Assembly (NCBI GenBank): GCA_009380005.1 | Contig: WHSQ01000024.1 | Coordinates: forward strand, 1-44,522 | DNA: 44,522 nucleotides | Source: Actinomycetota bacterium | Lineage (GTDB): Bacteria > Actinomycetota > CADDZG01 > WHSQ01 | Reading direction: 5' to 3' | Part shown: positions 44,167 through 44,522 of the stretch, piece after piece | Layout: each line of letters opens with the position of its first letter | How positions within the stretch are numbered: position 1 is the first letter of the stretch | Translations under genes and position numbers: made by a program | Notes under the pieces: model-generated | Told to the model about the DNA's origin: nothing | What the model saw: only the letters and a program-made list of their open reading frames with translations | Databases searched by the model: none

Positions 44167-44522
44167 CGCCGGCGAGCGTCGATGCGACCCCGGTAGGCCT
44201 TGAAGGCTCGGTCCAGGTCCTCGAGCGTGTCGCCACCGAACATCTCCATCACGAAGTCCGCCAGGGTCAGCGCCACCACGCTCTCGCAGACGACGCCGGC
44301 GGCCGGAACGGCGCAAACGTCGGTGCGTTCCTGGAAGGCGTCGCCCGCCTCGCCGGTGGTCATGTCGACGCTGCGGAGACGGCGCTTCAGGGTCGACAGC
44401 GGCTTCATGGCCGCGCGCAGCCGCAGGGTCCCACCGACGGACATCCCGCCCTCGGTGCCCCCCGCGCGCGAGGTGACCCGGGACAGATCCGGCTCGATCT
44501 CATCGTGGGCCTGTGACCCCCG
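44163..44522 (-). CDS. aroC: chorismate synthase, C-terminal part (cut by window end)
   Basis: Makes chorismate from EPSP. Only the last 119 residues are in the window. They include SQAHDEIEP, the TSRAGGTEGGMS loop and LRAAMKPLSTL, which are the family's conserved C-terminal blocks (R-A-G-G-x-E-G-G-M-S and R-A-A-M-K-P). The reading frame is open to the window edge. The order is aroC-aroKB-aroQ. Confidence 0.96.
   Translation of the reverse strand, partial: RGSQAHDEIEPDLSRVTSRAGGTEGGMSVGGTLRLRAAMKPLSTLKRRLRSVDMTTGEAGDAFQERTDVCAVPAAGVVCESVVALTLADFVMEMFGGDTLEDLDRAFKAYRGRIDARRR

Overview
The window is a visibly GC-rich bacterial chromosome segment, and almost every gene lies on the minus strand. 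It looks like a member of the Actinomycetota, probably a deep-branching or uncultured lineage. The evidence is a mycobacterial-type integration host factor (mihF) beside gmk-rpoZ-coaBC-metK, a PriA that has lost its Walker A motif, a DUF1844-like gene divergent from infC, a rib operon with an FMN riboswitch, frequent GTG/TTG starts and two leaderless-looking promoters. The pyrimidine operon uses class 1B PyrD with PyrK, which is not the arrangement of the classical Actinobacteria. I cannot place it more precisely from the sequence alone.

Layout, left to right in window coordinates (most transcription runs right to left). 1-410 is the 5' part of a 16S rRNA gene with its boxA-bearing leader. 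Between the leader and tyrS lies a promoter-to-terminator unit of about 135 nt (622-791) that I cannot assign. A class A penicillin-binding protein (2275-4869) is one of only two plus-strand genes. Next comes a translation/arginine cluster: a 3-methyladenine glycosylase, argF, pheT, pheS, a small soluble histidine kinase, a SpoU-type RNA methyltransferase, rplT, rpmI and infC. infC diverges from a DUF1844-like gene (12836-13387) at a promoter that appears to share its -10 box. A cold-shock gene follows. Then comes ribD-ribE-ribBA-ribH-hisG under an FMN riboswitch, and a metK-priA-def-fmt-rpe-(REC-GGDEF) run with mihF-gmk-rpoZ-coaBC upstream of it. A complete UMP operon follows (pyrR-pyrB-pyrC-carA-small basic protein-VOC protein-carB-pyrK-pyrD-pyrF-pyrE) with a PyrR-binding leader and attenuator. 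Last are aroC (cut by the window edge), a fused aroK-aroB, aroQ, an M24 peptidase, efp, nusB, a MoaD/ThiS-like ubiquitin-fold protein and a BNR-repeat beta-propeller.

The genes are packed very tightly. I count fifteen four-base NTGA stop/start overlaps, and all four NTG codons occur as the start in them. In three (5488-5491, 11371-11374, 20925-20928) the only start consistent with the protein family is CTG. infC appears to start with ATC. These start codons are the most unusual recurrent signal in the window.

No phage, transposon, CRISPR array, toxin-antitoxin or defence island is visible: this is a core-genome region. The best candidates for undescribed biology are the promoter-to-terminator RNA before the 16S leader, the CTG/NTGA coupling, the beta-propeller plus diglycine ubiquitin-like pair, the small basic protein and VOC protein placed between carA and carB, and the tyrosyl-tRNA synthetase with both class I signature motifs altered.
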